A DNA stretch of 47,209 nt from an uncultured Desulfovibrio sp. (GTDB lineage: Bacteria; Desulfobacterota; Desulfovibrionia; Desulfovibrionales; Desulfovibrionaceae), in NCBI GenBank assembly GCA_900541395.1, contig UQJT01000017.1, positions 1 through 47,209 of the forward strand. Reading direction: 5' to 3'. The first letter of the stretch is position 1. Each line of letters begins with the position of its first letter. Of this stretch, positions 27,672-37,152 are shown one piece after another. A program made the translations under genes and the position numbers. The notes under the pieces were generated by a model. The model was given only the letters and a program-made list of their open reading frames with translations, was not told the DNA's origin and ran no database searches.

Positions 27672-29729
27672 TTATTCTCCGCTCACATACAGGCGGTCGC
27701 GGAGAGCGCGGATACGGTCGCGCAAATCGGCGGCGCGTTCGAATTCAAGGTCGCGGGCGGCGGCGCGCATATCCTTTTCAAGTACGGCAATGAGCTTGGC
27801 GATATCGGCCGGAGCTTCGGGCAGGGGCTCGGGCGCGGGTTGGGGGACCGCGTTCCGCCCCTTGCGGCCGCGGCCGGCAGGAGCCGCGATGCCGACGCCT
27901 TCGTGAGCGGGGCCGTACAAATTGTCGAGAGGGCTGTCCAGAGACTTGTGAATGGTCTCGGGCACGATGCCGTGAGCTTCGTTCCAGGCCAACTGCTTGG
28001 CGCGGCGGCGGGAGGTCTCGTCCATAGCCGCTTTCATGGAGGCGGTCACGGTGTCGGCGTACAGAATGACCTGGCCCCCGGCGTTGCGCGCGGCGCGCCC
28101 GAAGGTCTGGATCAAAGCGCCGACGGAACGTAGAAAGCCCTCTTTATCCGCGTCCAGAATGGCCACCAACGACACTTCCGGAATATCCAACCCCTCGCGC
28201 AGCAGGTTGATGCCCACCAGCACGTCGAATTCCTTGGCGCGCAGGGCGCGGATAATGGCGATGCGCTCCAGGGTGTCGATGTCCGAATGGAGGTAGCGGG
28301 CGTTGACGCCCATGCCCACCAGATAGTCGGTGAGATCCTCGGCCATGCGTTTGGTGAGAGTGGTGACCAGCACCCGCTCGTCGCGGGCGGCCCGGGCCTT
28401 GCATTCCCCCATAAGGTCGTCCATCTGGCCCTTGGAGGGACGGATTTCCACGGGCGGGTCCACCAGGCCGGTGGGCCGGATGACCTGTTCGGCCAGCAAG
28501 CCCTGACTGCGGTCCAACTCCCACTTGCCGGGCGTAGCCGAAACATAGATGGTCTGATGGATGCGTTCCAGAAATTCCTGAAACATGAGGGGGCGGTTGT
28601 CCAGGGCCGAGGGCAGGCGAAAACCGTAATCCACCAGTGTGGATTTGCGGGAGCGGTCGCCCTTGTACATGGCGCCCACCTGGGGAATGCTCATGTGCGA
28701 TTCGTCCACGAACAGCAGAAAATCATCGGGGAAATAGTCCAACAGGGTGGACGGCGGTTCCCCGGCCTTGCGACCGTCAAGATGACGCGAATAATTTTCG
28801 ATGCCGTTGCAATAGCCGAGTTCCTGCATCATTTCCAGGTCAAGCTGAGTGCGCTGCTCCAAGCGTTGAGCCTCCACCAGACGGTTGGCGGCCTGAAGCT
28901 CGGTCAGTCGGACGGCCAACTCGTCGCGGATGTCGCTCATGGCTCGGTTGAGATTGTCGCGGTCCGACACGTAATGGCTGGCGGGGTAGATAACGGTCTT
29001 GGGGATGCGGCCCAACACCTTGCCGGTGAGCGGATCGATTTCGCCGATGCTGTCGATGACGTCCCCGAAAAATTCCAAACGCAGGGCGCGTTCGTGTTCA
29101 TAGGCGGGGATAATTTCCAATACGTCGCCGCGCACGCGGAATGTGCCGCGATGGAAGTCGTAGTCGTTGCGGGTGTACTGGATATCCACCAGGTGGCGGG
29201 TGATGTCTTCCATGCGCATCTTCCGCCCTTCCTCCACGGGAATGATCAGCTTGGCGTAATATTCGGGCGAGCCCAAACCATAGATGCAGGATACCGAAGC
29301 CACGATGATCACGTCCTTGCGGGTCAGCAGGGCGTGGGTGGCGGCGTGGCGCAGTTTGTCGATATTGTCGTTGATGGCCGAGTCTTTTTCGATATAGGTA
29401 TCGGACGAGGGGACGTAGGCTTCAGGCTGATAATAATCATAATAACTGACGAAATATTCCACGGCGTTGTCCGGAAACAGAGCCCGGAATTCGCCGTACA
29501 ACTGGGCGGCCAAAGTTTTATTGTGGGCCAGCACTAGGGCGGGACGTCCGGTGCGGGCGATGACGTTGGCCATGGTGAAGGTTTTACCCGAACCGGTGAC
29601 GCCGAGCAGTATCTGATCGCGCACGCCCGCCTCCACGTTGGCGACCAGTTCGTCGATGGCGTCGGGCTGATCCCCGGTGGGAGTGAAGGAGGAATGAAGA
29701 ACAAAAGGACGGTTTTCCAAGGTATCCAT
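27672..29729 (-). CDS. uvrB: UvrABC system protein B
   Basis: Damage-verifying helicase of nucleotide excision repair, 685 residues. Walker A GVTGSGKT (43-50), the beta-hairpin [42 protein letters not shown], helicase motifs [31 protein letters not shown] and TFGRAARN, and a C-terminal UVR motif ([24 protein letters not shown]) that contacts UvrC. Full length. Its partner in transcription-coupled repair, mfd, is encoded about 11 kb away. Confidence 0.97.
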   Translation of the reverse strand: MDTLENRPFVLHSSFTPTGDQPDAIDELVANVEAGVRDQILLGVTGSGKTFTMANVIARTGRPALVLAHNKTLAAQLYGEFRALFPDNAVEYFVSYYDYYQPEAYVPSSDTYIEKDSAINDNIDKLRHAATHALLTRKDVIIVASVSCIYGLGSPEYYAKLIIPVEEGRKMRMEDITRHLVDIQYTRNDYDFHRGTFRVRGDVLEIIPAYEHERALRLEFFGDVIDSIGEIDPLTGKVLGRIPKTVIYPASHYVSDRDNLNRAMSDIRDELAVRLTELQAANRLVEAQRLEQRTQLDLEMMQELGYCNGIENYSRHLDGRKAGEPPSTLLDYFPDDFLLFVDESHMSIPQVGAMYKGDRSRKSTLVDYGFRLPSALDNRPLMFQEFLERIHQTIYVSATPGKWELDRSQGLLAEQVIRPTGLVDPPVEIRPSKGQMDDLMGECKARAARDERVLVTTLTKRMAEDLTDYLVGMGVNARYLHSDIDTLERIAIIRALRAKEFDVLVGINLLREGLDIPEVSLVAILDADKEGFLRSVGALIQTFGRAARNAGGQVILYADTVTASMKAAMDETSRRRAKQLAWNEAHGIVPETIHKSLDSPLDNLYGPAHEGVGIAAPAGRGRKGRNAVPQPAPEPLPEAPADIAKLIAVLEKDMRAAARDLEFERAADLRDRIRALRDRLYVSGE

Positions 29730-29774
29730 CAGGGCGTGTCACTCTTTAAATGGGTTGCTCGGGCAAAACGCCGT

Positions 29775-30827
29775 TCAGTCCGCCGGAAAAGTGAATCCGC
29801 CTACGGTATCGGACGGGGCGGGCCGGGCGGACGACGCCGCCCCGGCAGGGGACGATACGGAGCCTGAGGAGGAAGAAAGCGGGGAAGCAGCCGAAGCCTC
29901 AGGGGCGGGAGGCGGCGCCTGCCGGATAACATTGGTCAGTCCGGCCACAATGCCGGACAAGTTGGCCAGGTCCTGAGGAATGATCAGGGTGGTGCTCTCC
30001 TTGGCCACGACGCCGAACTGCTGAATCCAGTTTTCAGCCACGCGCAGGTTGGCGGCCTGCACGCCTCCCGGCGTCTGCACCTGCCCCGCCACCAGACGTA
30101 TGCCCTCGGATGTGGCCCGGGCCACGGTTTCAATCAGACTGGCCTCGCCTTTGGCCTGGTTCATGAGGGCCTGCATACGCCCCTCGGATTCGGCGATGGC
30201 CGCCGCCTTGGCCCCTTCGGCCCGGTTGATCTGAGACTGCATTTCGCCTTCGGACTGGGCGATGACGGCGCGTTTTTCGCGTTCGGCGCGCATCTGCTTT
30301 TCCATAGCCTGCATGACCGAAGCGGGCGGCGCGATATCGCGGATTTCGTAGCGCAGCACCTTGATGCCCCAGGGCGCGGTGGCCGCGTCGAGGGCGGCGA
30401 TAACTTCCTGGTTGATGGTATGGCGTTCTTCAAAGGTACGGTCCAACTCCAGCTTGCCGATGGCCGAGCGCAGCGCCGTCTGGGCCAGTTGCACCGAGCC
30501 CAGGAGGAAATCGCTGATGCCGTAGGCCGATTTTTCAGGGTTCACCACCTGCAGGTACAGCACGCCGTCGATGTCGACGCTGACGTTGTCGCGGGTGATG
30601 CAGGTCTGCTTGGGCACGTCCAGCACCTGCTCCTTGAGGGATCGCTTGTAGGCGACGACATCCAGAAAGGGAATGAGCAGATGGAACCCTGCATACAGAA
30701 CGGTACGAAACTTGCCCAGGCGCTCCACCACGAAGGCCTGCTGATTGGGCACCACCACGGCCGTCTTGAGCAGGATGATGATCAGAAGGACGGCGAATAT
30801 GGCCAGAATAATGATGGTCGTCGTCAT
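29775..30827 (-). CDS. SPFH/band 7 membrane protein (QmcA/stomatin-like)
   Basis: A 350-residue membrane-anchored protein: one N-terminal segment (TIIILAIFAVLLIIILLK), the SPFH domain (about 25-190, VVPNQQAFVVERLGKF, DGVLYLQVVNPEKSAYG, ALRSAIGKLELDRTFEER), a long Ala/Glu/Lys coiled coil, and a Ser/Pro/Ala-rich tail. Such proteins form membrane scaffolds and act in membrane quality control. ATG 30827 follows AAGGAG. It is encoded just downstream of an NfeD protein, the classical partner of this family. Confidence 0.93.
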   Translation of the reverse strand: MTTTIIILAIFAVLLIIILLKTAVVVPNQQAFVVERLGKFRTVLYAGFHLLIPFLDVVAYKRSLKEQVLDVPKQTCITRDNVSVDIDGVLYLQVVNPEKSAYGISDFLLGSVQLAQTALRSAIGKLELDRTFEERHTINQEVIAALDAATAPWGIKVLRYEIRDIAPPASVMQAMEKQMRAEREKRAVIAQSEGEMQSQINRAEGAKAAAIAESEGRMQALMNQAKGEASLIETVARATSEGIRLVAGQVQTPGGVQAANLRVAENWIQQFGVVAKESTTLIIPQDLANLSGIVAGLTNVIRQAPPPAPEASAASPLSSSSGSVSSPAGAASSARPAPSDTVGGFTFPAD

Positions 30828-30875
30828 GGGGGCTCCTTGCGGCGCGTCTGGGTTGCAGGGACAAAGAAAAAACGC

Positions 30876-31349
30876 CTAACTCGGAGAAGCGGGAGCGGCG
30901 GGGGCCGCCGTCCAGGGCTCGACACGAATCAGAAGCTCGTCGTCGGGCAGCGGTCCCAGCACCCGCACTGTGGCGCCGCGCGGCACGGCCGCCGTCGCGG
31001 TAGCCCGCCAGAAGCTGCCGCCCAAGGCGATCTCGCCCTCGCCTCCGGCGGGTATGGCTTGGGTGACTTCGGCCTGACGGCCGACATAGGCGAACTCGGG
31101 CGCGCCCTGCCGGGCCTCGGTGCGTCGCCCCTGGAAGGTGGTCACCAGACGGCGACGGAGCAGAAACAGGGACAGAACCGAGACGGCCAGAAAGGCGACA
31201 AGCTCTCCTTCCAGCCCCGGATGCACCGCGGCCACCAGGGCCGCGGCCCAGGCGCCCACGCCGAAGAACACGATAATGAAGGCGGGGGTGAAAAGTTCGG
31301 CCACCATGAGAGCGGCGCCGATCACGAACCAGGCGACGACGGCATTCAT
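30876..31349 (-). CDS. NfeD-like membrane protein
   Basis: A 157-residue short-form NfeD: two or three membrane segments in the first 80 residues (AWFVIGAALMVAELFTPAFIIVFFGVGAWAAALVA and LVAFLAVSVLSLFLL), then a C-terminal OB-like beta domain (YVGRQAEVTQAIPAGGEGEIALGGSFWRA). It pairs with the SPFH protein next to it (48-base gap). ATG 31349 follows GGAG; the longer frame adds a poor leader. Confidence 0.9.
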   Translation of the reverse strand: MNAVVAWFVIGAALMVAELFTPAFIIVFFGVGAWAAALVAAVHPGLEGELVAFLAVSVLSLFLLRRRLVTTFQGRRTEARQGAPEFAYVGRQAEVTQAIPAGGEGEIALGGSFWRATATAAVPRGATVRVLGPLPDDELLIRVEPWTAAPAAPASPS

Positions 31350-31425
31350 ACGCGCTCCGCCCCGGCCGAAAGCGGCGCGGGGATTGCCCACGCCGCAGAA
31401 CGAAAAAGCGGGTGGAATCCCATTT

Positions 31426-31454
31426 ATTATAGGTATGGGAAACGCTCTTGTCTA
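31426..31454 (-). promoter_or_regulatory. Sigma-70 promoter of the NfeD-SPFH operon
   Basis: On the minus strand TAGACA (31449-31454), a 17-base spacer, and exact TATAAT (31426-31431). The -10 box is embedded in the inverted repeat TCCCAT / ATGGGA (31419-31440), a possible regulator site. Confidence 0.75.
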
Positions 31455-31599
31455 CGATGTTTGCAGATTGAAAAAGACGCTCCTTCCTTTTTCCACAACC
31501 AAGCGACGCGCCAGGGCATTCCGGCTTGAAAATGTTCCCGGGCTCGAGCGAAGCAAGACTCATCTCTGCTCTCCTTATCCGTAACGCACTTCGCGCTGA

Positions 31600-32007
31600 C
31601 GGCTAAGGGCGCCGCGACATCGGAGCCGCCGCGATTCATGGGCGACGTATAGCTCCGATGGAGGCGTGAAAACCGCGGGCCGGAACACAGGGGAGCGGCC
31701 CGCAGATATTTTCAAGGGCAACACGCTCTCATGACGGCGGGAAGGAAAACAACGTTTCCCGCCTTTCGGAGCCGCTTCGTATACTGAAAGCCATTGCATA
31801 ATTCGTATGAAATGGCTTCCAACGCAGGACGAGAGTCCGGCGCGGCGCGAAAAACTCCGTGAATGAGCCAAAAATCACGTTTTTTGGTGAATGATCTTCA
31901 TAATTCAGCCCTTGGGCTGAATTATGAAATGAGTTCCAGGGAAACGGCTCCCTCCAATGCGCTTTAAAGCACGGAAAGGGAGAAAGGACATCCTTTCTCC
32001 CAAACCG
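31600..32007. other. Gene-free stretch with a cluster of inverted repeats
   Basis: No credible reading frame. Successive inverted repeats: CATCGGAGC / GCTCCGATG (31618-31660), GCGGGCCG / CGGCCCGC (31675-31703), GGCGGGAA / TTCCCGCC (about 31737-31764), AAGCCATT / AATGGCTT (about 31788-31818), CCAAAAA / TTTTTGG (31868-31887), a perfect 32-base palindrome (31897-31928, arm TTCATAATTCAGCCC), and a perfect GGGAGAAAGGA / TCCTTTCTCCC hairpin (31978-32001). Most lack T-runs. This may be an unrecognised structured RNA or decayed mobile DNA. The rest of 31455-31600 shows nothing definite. Confidence 0.6.
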
Positions 32008-32040
32008 AAAAAATAAGACTTCGCCTTTTCCCGCCGTCTT
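32008..32040 (-). terminator. Probable rpsT terminator
   Basis: AAGAC / GTCTT stem (32015-32019, 32036-32040, with partial inner pairing) followed on the minus strand by A and six T, about 80 bases after the rpsT stop codon. Confidence 0.55.
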
Positions 32041-32121
32041 CTCTCCATATGAGATAGGGAACGCGGCGCGAAACCGGCACCTTATGCGTTCCGTCCCGAG
32101 GTCCGGCGACGCGGTCGGCCT

Positions 32122-32388
32122 TTAAGCGTCGAGGGCGTTGACGGCTTTGGCCAGACGCGACACCTTGCGGGCGGCCTTCTTCCAGTGGATGACGCCCTTG
32201 CCCGCGATCTTGTCCAGAGTGGACGTGGCGGTCTGGAGCGCCTTCTGGGCGTCTTCCTTGTTCTGAGCCTGAATGGCGGCGCGCACTTCCTTGACCACGT
32301 TCTTGACGCGGGTGCGGGCGGCGCGGTTACGGGCGTTACGCTTGATGCTCTGCTTATGGCGCTTGATAGCGGACGTATGGTTGGCCAC
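32122..32388 (-). CDS. rpsT: 30S ribosomal protein S20
   Basis: An 88-residue basic protein, [21 protein letters not shown] at the start, normal for S20, which binds 16S rRNA early in 30S assembly. GTG 32388 is the start: GGAGG lies 6 bases upstream and the protein then begins at the family's usual residue; the longer frame adds 14 unrelated residues. It is transcribed alone. Confidence 0.96.
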   Translation of the reverse strand: MANHTSAIKRHKQSIKRNARNRAARTRVKNVVKEVRAAIQAQNKEDAQKALQTATSTLDKIAGKGVIHWKKAARKVSRLAKAVNALDA

Positions 32389-32491
32389 GCGAATCCTCCA
32401 AGAGTGATAATCCCCGGCGGGGACAGACAAATTCAGGCGACACGACGGTAGTTCTGCGCCCGTTGCTCCTGTTGCAACCGAAACAATGATG

Positions 32492-32518
32492 TTTATACTT
32501 CACGCTGCGACCTGTCAA
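32492..32518 (-). promoter_or_regulatory. Probable rpsT promoter
   Basis: Minus-strand TTGACA (32513-32518) and TATAAA (32492-32497) with a 15-base spacer, about 100 bases before the rpsT start. Both boxes are near consensus; the spacing is short. Confidence 0.55.
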
Positions 32519-32612
32519 GCCACTCTGTCCGCGGAATCCGGAGCAGGCTCATAAGGCGCGCCCGCCCCTGTCTGCGCAACAGTGAACACGGCACGCGGCG
32601 GCGAAGTCTTCC

Positions 32613-33152
32613 TTATTCGGACCATCGCCCCACAGAGACTTCCTTCGTCGCCCGGCGGCCGCCGTTTGCCGAACCGGAAGCCGGGTTGCCCCGACGTTGC
32701 CGATCCCCCCGTCGCCACAACATGGTCCATTCAGGACGGCCGGTCAGGCCGTCGCGGATACGACATTGGGGAACAAAGCCCAAGCGTTCATAAAAAGCGC
32801 GCGCCGCCGTATTGCTTTCGTACACGCTGAGGCTGAGTTCGGCCCGGCCCTGCCGGGCGTTCTCCACCAGCAGGCGGCCCAGCCCCCTGCCCTGCCGCTC
32901 CGGAGCCACAAACAAGGCGGCCAAGTGATCTTCCACCACGGCTGCGAACCCCGCCACATCCGGCCATACCGCCACCCGCACTTCGGCCAAAGGCAGGTAG
33001 CGGTCGCGCATCTCCGTCAGGCGGGCACGCCAGAAACCGGGCGGAACAAAGGCGTGAGCCTGTTCCGAGGCGCGGACCCAGATGTCGAGCACAGCGTCCA
33101 TATCCTGGTCCGGCCGGAAAGGCCGGACCAGAGGCTCCGCGGCATTCATCAC
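32613..33152 (-). CDS. GNAT-family N-acetyltransferase
   Basis: A 179-residue acetyltransferase. VRPFRPDQDMDAVLDIWVRASEQAH at the start, AALFVAPERQGRGLGRLLVENA is the acetyl-CoA loop (Q/RxxGxG/A), and LSVYESNTAARAFYERLGFVP is the last GNAT motif. It resembles the YjaB-like group; the acceptor is unknown. About 30 basic residues follow the fold. It starts in a GTGATG that overlaps the glyS stop codon, so it is translationally coupled to glyS as the last gene of the operon. Confidence 0.88.
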   Translation of the reverse strand: MMNAAEPLVRPFRPDQDMDAVLDIWVRASEQAHAFVPPGFWRARLTEMRDRYLPLAEVRVAVWPDVAGFAAVVEDHLAALFVAPERQGRGLGRLLVENARQGRAELSLSVYESNTAARAFYERLGFVPQCRIRDGLTGRPEWTMLWRRGDRQRRGNPASGSANGGRRATKEVSVGRWSE

Positions 33153-35239
33153 AGTTGCAGCGCCGAAAAGTCCGCCAACCTGCCCATGCGGTCCAATAGG
33201 GCCTTGAGCAGATTGAGGCGGTTGGCGCGCAGGGCCGGGTCCTCGGCCATGACCATGACCCCGTCGAAGAAGGCGTCCACCGTGGGCCGCACGTCGTCCA
33301 TAAGGGTCAGCAATTCATCAAAACGGTCTTCCCGCCACAGAGCCTCGAAGCGGTCGGTCAACTCGATCAGAGCCCGCGCCAAGTCCTTGTCCTGAGGCTC
33401 GGCCAGCAACTCCTCTTTCCAAGCGCCATCCAGGGCCGCGTCGTCGCCCTGCTTACGCAGAATGTTGGCGACTCGCTTGAAGGTTTGGGCATTGTCCGCA
33501 AAACCGGGCTTGCCGCTTTCGGCCGTCAGGGCGGCCAGGCGGCGTTCGGCGGCCCACACGTCATGATGTCCCGCGCCGAGCGCGGCTTCCACCAGCAACG
33601 TATCGGCTCCCCTGGTCAAAAACAGATTTTTGAGTCGGGCGGCAAAAAAGTCGTCCAGTTTGACCAGGGCTTCCTCGGCCGACAACTTCCAGGCGATATC
33701 TTCCTTGTACAGAGACCGGGCCTTGCGGAAGATTTCGTCCACGGGCACGCGCCAGCCGGTTTCCATGAGGATGCGGGCCATGCCCAGGGCGCAGCGGCGC
33801 AGCGCATAGGGGTCGGCCGCCCCGGTGGGAATGTTGCCCAGGCCGAAGCAACCGGTCAAAGTGTCGGCCTTGTCGGCCAGGGACAACAGCGCCCCGACGC
33901 CGGTGGCGGGCAGCGGACTGTCCGGCCCGGCAGGCAGGTACTGTTCGGCCAGAGCGTCGGCCACGGCGGGGTTCACCCCCATGCGCCGGGCGTAAATACC
34001 GCCCATGATCCCCTGCAGCGTATCGAACTCACCCACCATTTGAGACACCAGATCGGCCTTGGACAGTCGACCGGCCTCGGCCGCCACGGCGGGGTCCGCG
34101 TTCACGCCCGGCTGTCCGGCCAACCAGGCGCACAGGCGTTCCAGGCGTCGACACTTGTCGCCCATAGACCCCAGAGGACCCAGAAAAATAACGTGCTCCA
34201 ACTCGCCGGTCCACACGTCGAACCCCGCCTTAAGGTCGGTGTTCCAATAAAAGCGGGCGTCTTCCAGGCGGGCGCGCAGCACGCGTTCCCAACCTTTTTT
34301 GACCACGGACATATCCTCGGGGTCAAGGTTGAGCACGGTCAGGAAGTGGGGCATGAGCCGTCCTTCGGCGTCTTCCACCCCAAAACTTTTCTGGTGCTGC
34401 TCCATGCTGGTGAGCAGCACTTCGCGCGGCAGCTCAAGGTATGAGGGGTCAAAATCGCCCAGCAGGGGCACAGGGTGTTCGGTCAGGCCCTGCACTTCGT
34501 CCAACAGCCCGTCCTTCCACAGCACCCTGCCGCCCGCACGGGCGGCCTGTTCGTCGCCGCCCTGCACAGTAACGGCCCGGCGCTCGGCGCCCATGGGCGT
34601 TACCCGGCATTTGCCGCTCAGAACTTCATCCAGATGGTCGGCATGGGCCACGCCGAAGGGGCCGGGCCCGTGCACGCGGTGGCCGTACGTCTGACGGCCG
34701 GATTCCACGCCGCCCACGCTGAAGGGCACGATATCCGCGTCCAGCAGAGCCAGAACCCAACGCAGGGGGCGGGCAAAGGCAAAATCGCCGTCGCCCCAGC
34801 GCATGCGCTTGGGAAAGGTCAGGGCCGCGACCACCGAGGGAACCAGACCTTCCAGCACGGTTATGGCGGCCGCCCCGCCCACGGTGCGCCGGGCGGCCAC
34901 GTACACGCCCTTGTCCGTTTCCTGCGTGAACAGATCGGCCACATCCACGCCCTGTCCCCGGGCGAAGCCCCGGGCGGCCTTGGTGGGCGTGCCGTCCGCT
35001 CCGTAGGCGGTCTTGAGCGAGGGGCCCAGAACCACTTCCTCGCGCAGGGGCTGCCGCTCCGCCAAACCGCGCACGTGGATGATCGCCCGACGCGGCGTGG
35101 AGGCCGTGTCCAGACTGTCGAAGCCCAAATCGGCTTCGGCCAGGGCGGCGGCAAAGCCCTCCTTCAATTCGCGTTCCAGCGAAGCCAGAAAGCGGGCGGG
35201 CAGTTCCTCGGTGCCGAGTTCCAGAACAAAATGACTCAT
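33149..35239 (-). CDS. glyS: Glycyl-tRNA synthetase beta subunit
   Basis: A 696-residue beta subunit of the tetrameric alpha2beta2 enzyme. LELGTEELPARFL at the start, HGPGPFGVAHADHL, LELPREVLLTSMEQHQKSFGVED, RVLRARLEDARFYWNTDLK and DPYALRRCALGMARIL are typical blocks, and a C-terminal anticodon-binding-like helical region ends the protein. It directly follows glyQ with a 4-base gap; ATG 35239 has GGGGG upstream. Confidence 0.97.
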   Translation of the reverse strand: MSHFVLELGTEELPARFLASLERELKEGFAAALAEADLGFDSLDTASTPRRAIIHVRGLAERQPLREEVVLGPSLKTAYGADGTPTKAARGFARGQGVDVADLFTQETDKGVYVAARRTVGGAAAITVLEGLVPSVVAALTFPKRMRWGDGDFAFARPLRWVLALLDADIVPFSVGGVESGRQTYGHRVHGPGPFGVAHADHLDEVLSGKCRVTPMGAERRAVTVQGGDEQAARAGGRVLWKDGLLDEVQGLTEHPVPLLGDFDPSYLELPREVLLTSMEQHQKSFGVEDAEGRLMPHFLTVLNLDPEDMSVVKKGWERVLRARLEDARFYWNTDLKAGFDVWTGELEHVIFLGPLGSMGDKCRRLERLCAWLAGQPGVNADPAVAAEAGRLSKADLVSQMVGEFDTLQGIMGGIYARRMGVNPAVADALAEQYLPAGPDSPLPATGVGALLSLADKADTLTGCFGLGNIPTGAADPYALRRCALGMARILMETGWRVPVDEIFRKARSLYKEDIAWKLSAEEALVKLDDFFAARLKNLFLTRGADTLLVEAALGAGHHDVWAAERRLAALTAESGKPGFADNAQTFKRVANILRKQGDDAALDGAWKEELLAEPQDKDLARALIELTDRFEALWREDRFDELLTLMDDVRPTVDAFFDGVMVMAEDPALRANRLNLLKALLDRMGRLADFSALQL

Positions 35240-35243
35240 GAGT

Positions 35244-36119
35244 TTACCCCCTGGCCTTCAACATGGGATATCCCAAGGCTTCCCGTTGCGCGGCGTACAA
35301 ATGCGCCACGCCCGACGCCAGGGCGCGCACCCGGCCTATGTATCCGGCCCGCTCGGTGATGGAAATGGCTCCGCGCGCGTCCAGCAGATTGAAGGCGTGG
35401 GAACACTTGAGGCAGTAATCGTAAGCGGGCAGCGGCAGTTCCAGGCCGACGAGCCGCTTGCACTCGGTCTCGAAATCCCGGAAGTGCTGAAGCAGCATGG
35501 CCGCGTCGCTCTCCTCGAAATTGTAACGCGACTGTTCCACTTCGTTCTGATGGTAGACTTCGCCGTAACTCAAATGCTCGTTCCAGGCCAGATCGTACAC
35601 CGACTCCACGCCCTGCAAATACATGCTCAGTCGCTCCAGGCCGTAAGTCATTTCCACGCTGACCGGCTTGAGTTCGATGCCCCCCACCTGCTGAAAGTAG
35701 GTGAACTGCGACACTTCCATTCCGTTGAGCCATACTTCCCAGCCCAGGCCCCAAGCGCCCAGGGTGGGCGACTCCCAGTCGTCCTCCACAAAGCGGATGT
35801 CGTGCCGTGCCGGATCAAAGCCCAGAGCCTTCAGGCTGCCCAGATACAAATCCTGCGCATTGTCCGGCGAGGGCTTGAGGATGACCTGAAACTGAAAATA
35901 GTGCTGAAGCCGATTGGGGTTGTCCCCGTACCGGCCGTCCGTGGGCCGCCGCGAGGGCTCCACGTAGGCCGCCTTCCACGGCTCCGGCCCTATGGCCCGC
36001 AAAAAGGTCGAGGGATTGAACGTGCCCGCGCCGCACTCGATGTCCACGGGCTGGACTATGGCGCAGCCCTGCCGGGCCCAATAGTCCTGCAAGGTCAGGA
36101 TGACATTTTGAAAGTTCAT
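35244..36119 (-). CDS. glyQ: Glycyl-tRNA synthetase alpha subunit
   Basis: A 291-residue catalytic subunit, class II aminoacyl-tRNA synthetase: [87 protein letters not shown]. Complete. GGGAG lies 8 bases before ATG 36119, and an R2 repeat pair fills the gap to recO upstream. Confidence 0.97.
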   Translation of the reverse strand: MNFQNVILTLQDYWARQGCAIVQPVDIECGAGTFNPSTFLRAIGPEPWKAAYVEPSRRPTDGRYGDNPNRLQHYFQFQVILKPSPDNAQDLYLGSLKALGFDPARHDIRFVEDDWESPTLGAWGLGWEVWLNGMEVSQFTYFQQVGGIELKPVSVEMTYGLERLSMYLQGVESVYDLAWNEHLSYGEVYHQNEVEQSRYNFEESDAAMLLQHFRDFETECKRLVGLELPLPAYDYCLKCSHAFNLLDARGAISITERAGYIGRVRALASGVAHLYAAQREALGYPMLKARG

Positions 36120-36140
36120 TGCATGGACTCCCTTTTAAGA

Positions 36141-36331
36141 TTGGGGCTTCGCCCCAAACCCCGCCGAGGGGCATAATGCCCCTCTCGAATCCCCTTATGG
36201 GGGCCGCACCGGCCTTGAACCGGGAAGCATAAACCGTCGCTTGTCCGTGTTCAAAGCCGGTGCGGCCCTGATAAGGATGCAGGGGAATTATTCCCCTGCC
36301 GGAGGGGTACGGGAAGGCAGCGCCTCCCCGA
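36141..36331. repeat. R2 repeat pair, locus 2 (inverted)
   Basis: Two inverted copies. Plus-oriented 36141-36223 contains hairpins GGGGCTTCGCCCC and GAGGGGCATAATGCCCCTC. Minus-oriented 36247-36331 contains the matching hairpin GCAGGGGAATTATTCCCCTG. Both share GGGCCGCACCGGC and a TTGAA end facing each other across about 25 bases. It lies between recO and glyQ, as locus 1 lies between uvrB and the glycosyltransferase gene. Confidence 0.8.
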
Positions 36332-36336
36332 TGGTG

Positions 36337-37086
36337 CTATCTATTGCCGCGAAAGCGGCCGTTAATCCATTCGAGGCCCAGGTGGTAGCGCACAAAGGCA
36401 TCGACGAGGCGGCCGACCTGACGTCCGCTTTCAGAGGACAGGGCGAAATCGCCCCACAGGCCCGGAGAGTATTCCTGCACTTTGCGCAGGACGTCAAGGG
36501 CCTCGTGCCGGACGGCCAGGGCCATGCCGCCGCGGGGACGGCAATCGGGGCAACGGGCCACGCCCTCGGCCACCAGAAAATACGCGCCTTCGGGCTCGTC
36601 CAGCGGGCGGCCGCAGAGGGAACAGGCGGTCAGATCCGGGGCATAGCCCTGATCCGACGCCAGCCGGAAGCGAAAAAAAAGCGGAGTGAGGGCGGGCGCG
36701 ACGACAGCGTTTTCGAGCAGGCCCAACACGTCGCGGGTGAGGGCGAACCCGGCGGCCGCGCCGTCCGGCGGCACGCCCAGAGCCTCCACAAAGCGGATGC
36801 AGTTGGCGGCTATGCCCTGCCGCCGCCAATCTGCGCGCAGACGCTCCGGCCCTTCCAGCAGGGTGGCCTCCTGCAGGTTGAGGAACAGGCCGTTGCGCGA
36901 GAAGGACGCCCGGGTACGGATAAGATTGAAAACATCAAGGCAACCGGTGAAACGGCGGCGGCTTTTGCTGCCGCCGAAGGCGAAGGCCGTGACCAACCCT
37001 TGCCCCGGCGCGAGAAGGCGGACCCACAGATCCGCCTCTCGAAAACGCCCCACATGCAGCACCAGGGCGGTATCGGTCCATTCCAT
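36337..37086 (-). CDS. recO: DNA repair protein RecO
   Basis: A 249-residue recombination mediator that loads RecA with RecR. N-terminal OB fold (ALVLHVGRFREADLWVRLLAPGQGLVTAFAFGGSKSRRRFTG), helical middle, and a four-cysteine zinc module (CSLCGRPL...CPDC, about 178-205). Complete. It lies 66 bases downstream of the RodZ-like gene. Confidence 0.93.
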   Translation of the reverse strand: MEWTDTALVLHVGRFREADLWVRLLAPGQGLVTAFAFGGSKSRRRFTGCLDVFNLIRTRASFSRNGLFLNLQEATLLEGPERLRADWRRQGIAANCIRFVEALGVPPDGAAAGFALTRDVLGLLENAVVAPALTPLFFRFRLASDQGYAPDLTACSLCGRPLDEPEGAYFLVAEGVARCPDCRPRGGMALAVRHEALDVLRKVQEYSPGLWGDFALSSESGRQVGRLVDAFVRYHLGLEWINGRFRGNR

Positions 37087-37152
37087 GCCAAAATCCCGGC
37101 GCGTCGCGCCGACTCCGCCCGCAGCCCCGCCGCCGTGAGGGCCGCCGGAGAG

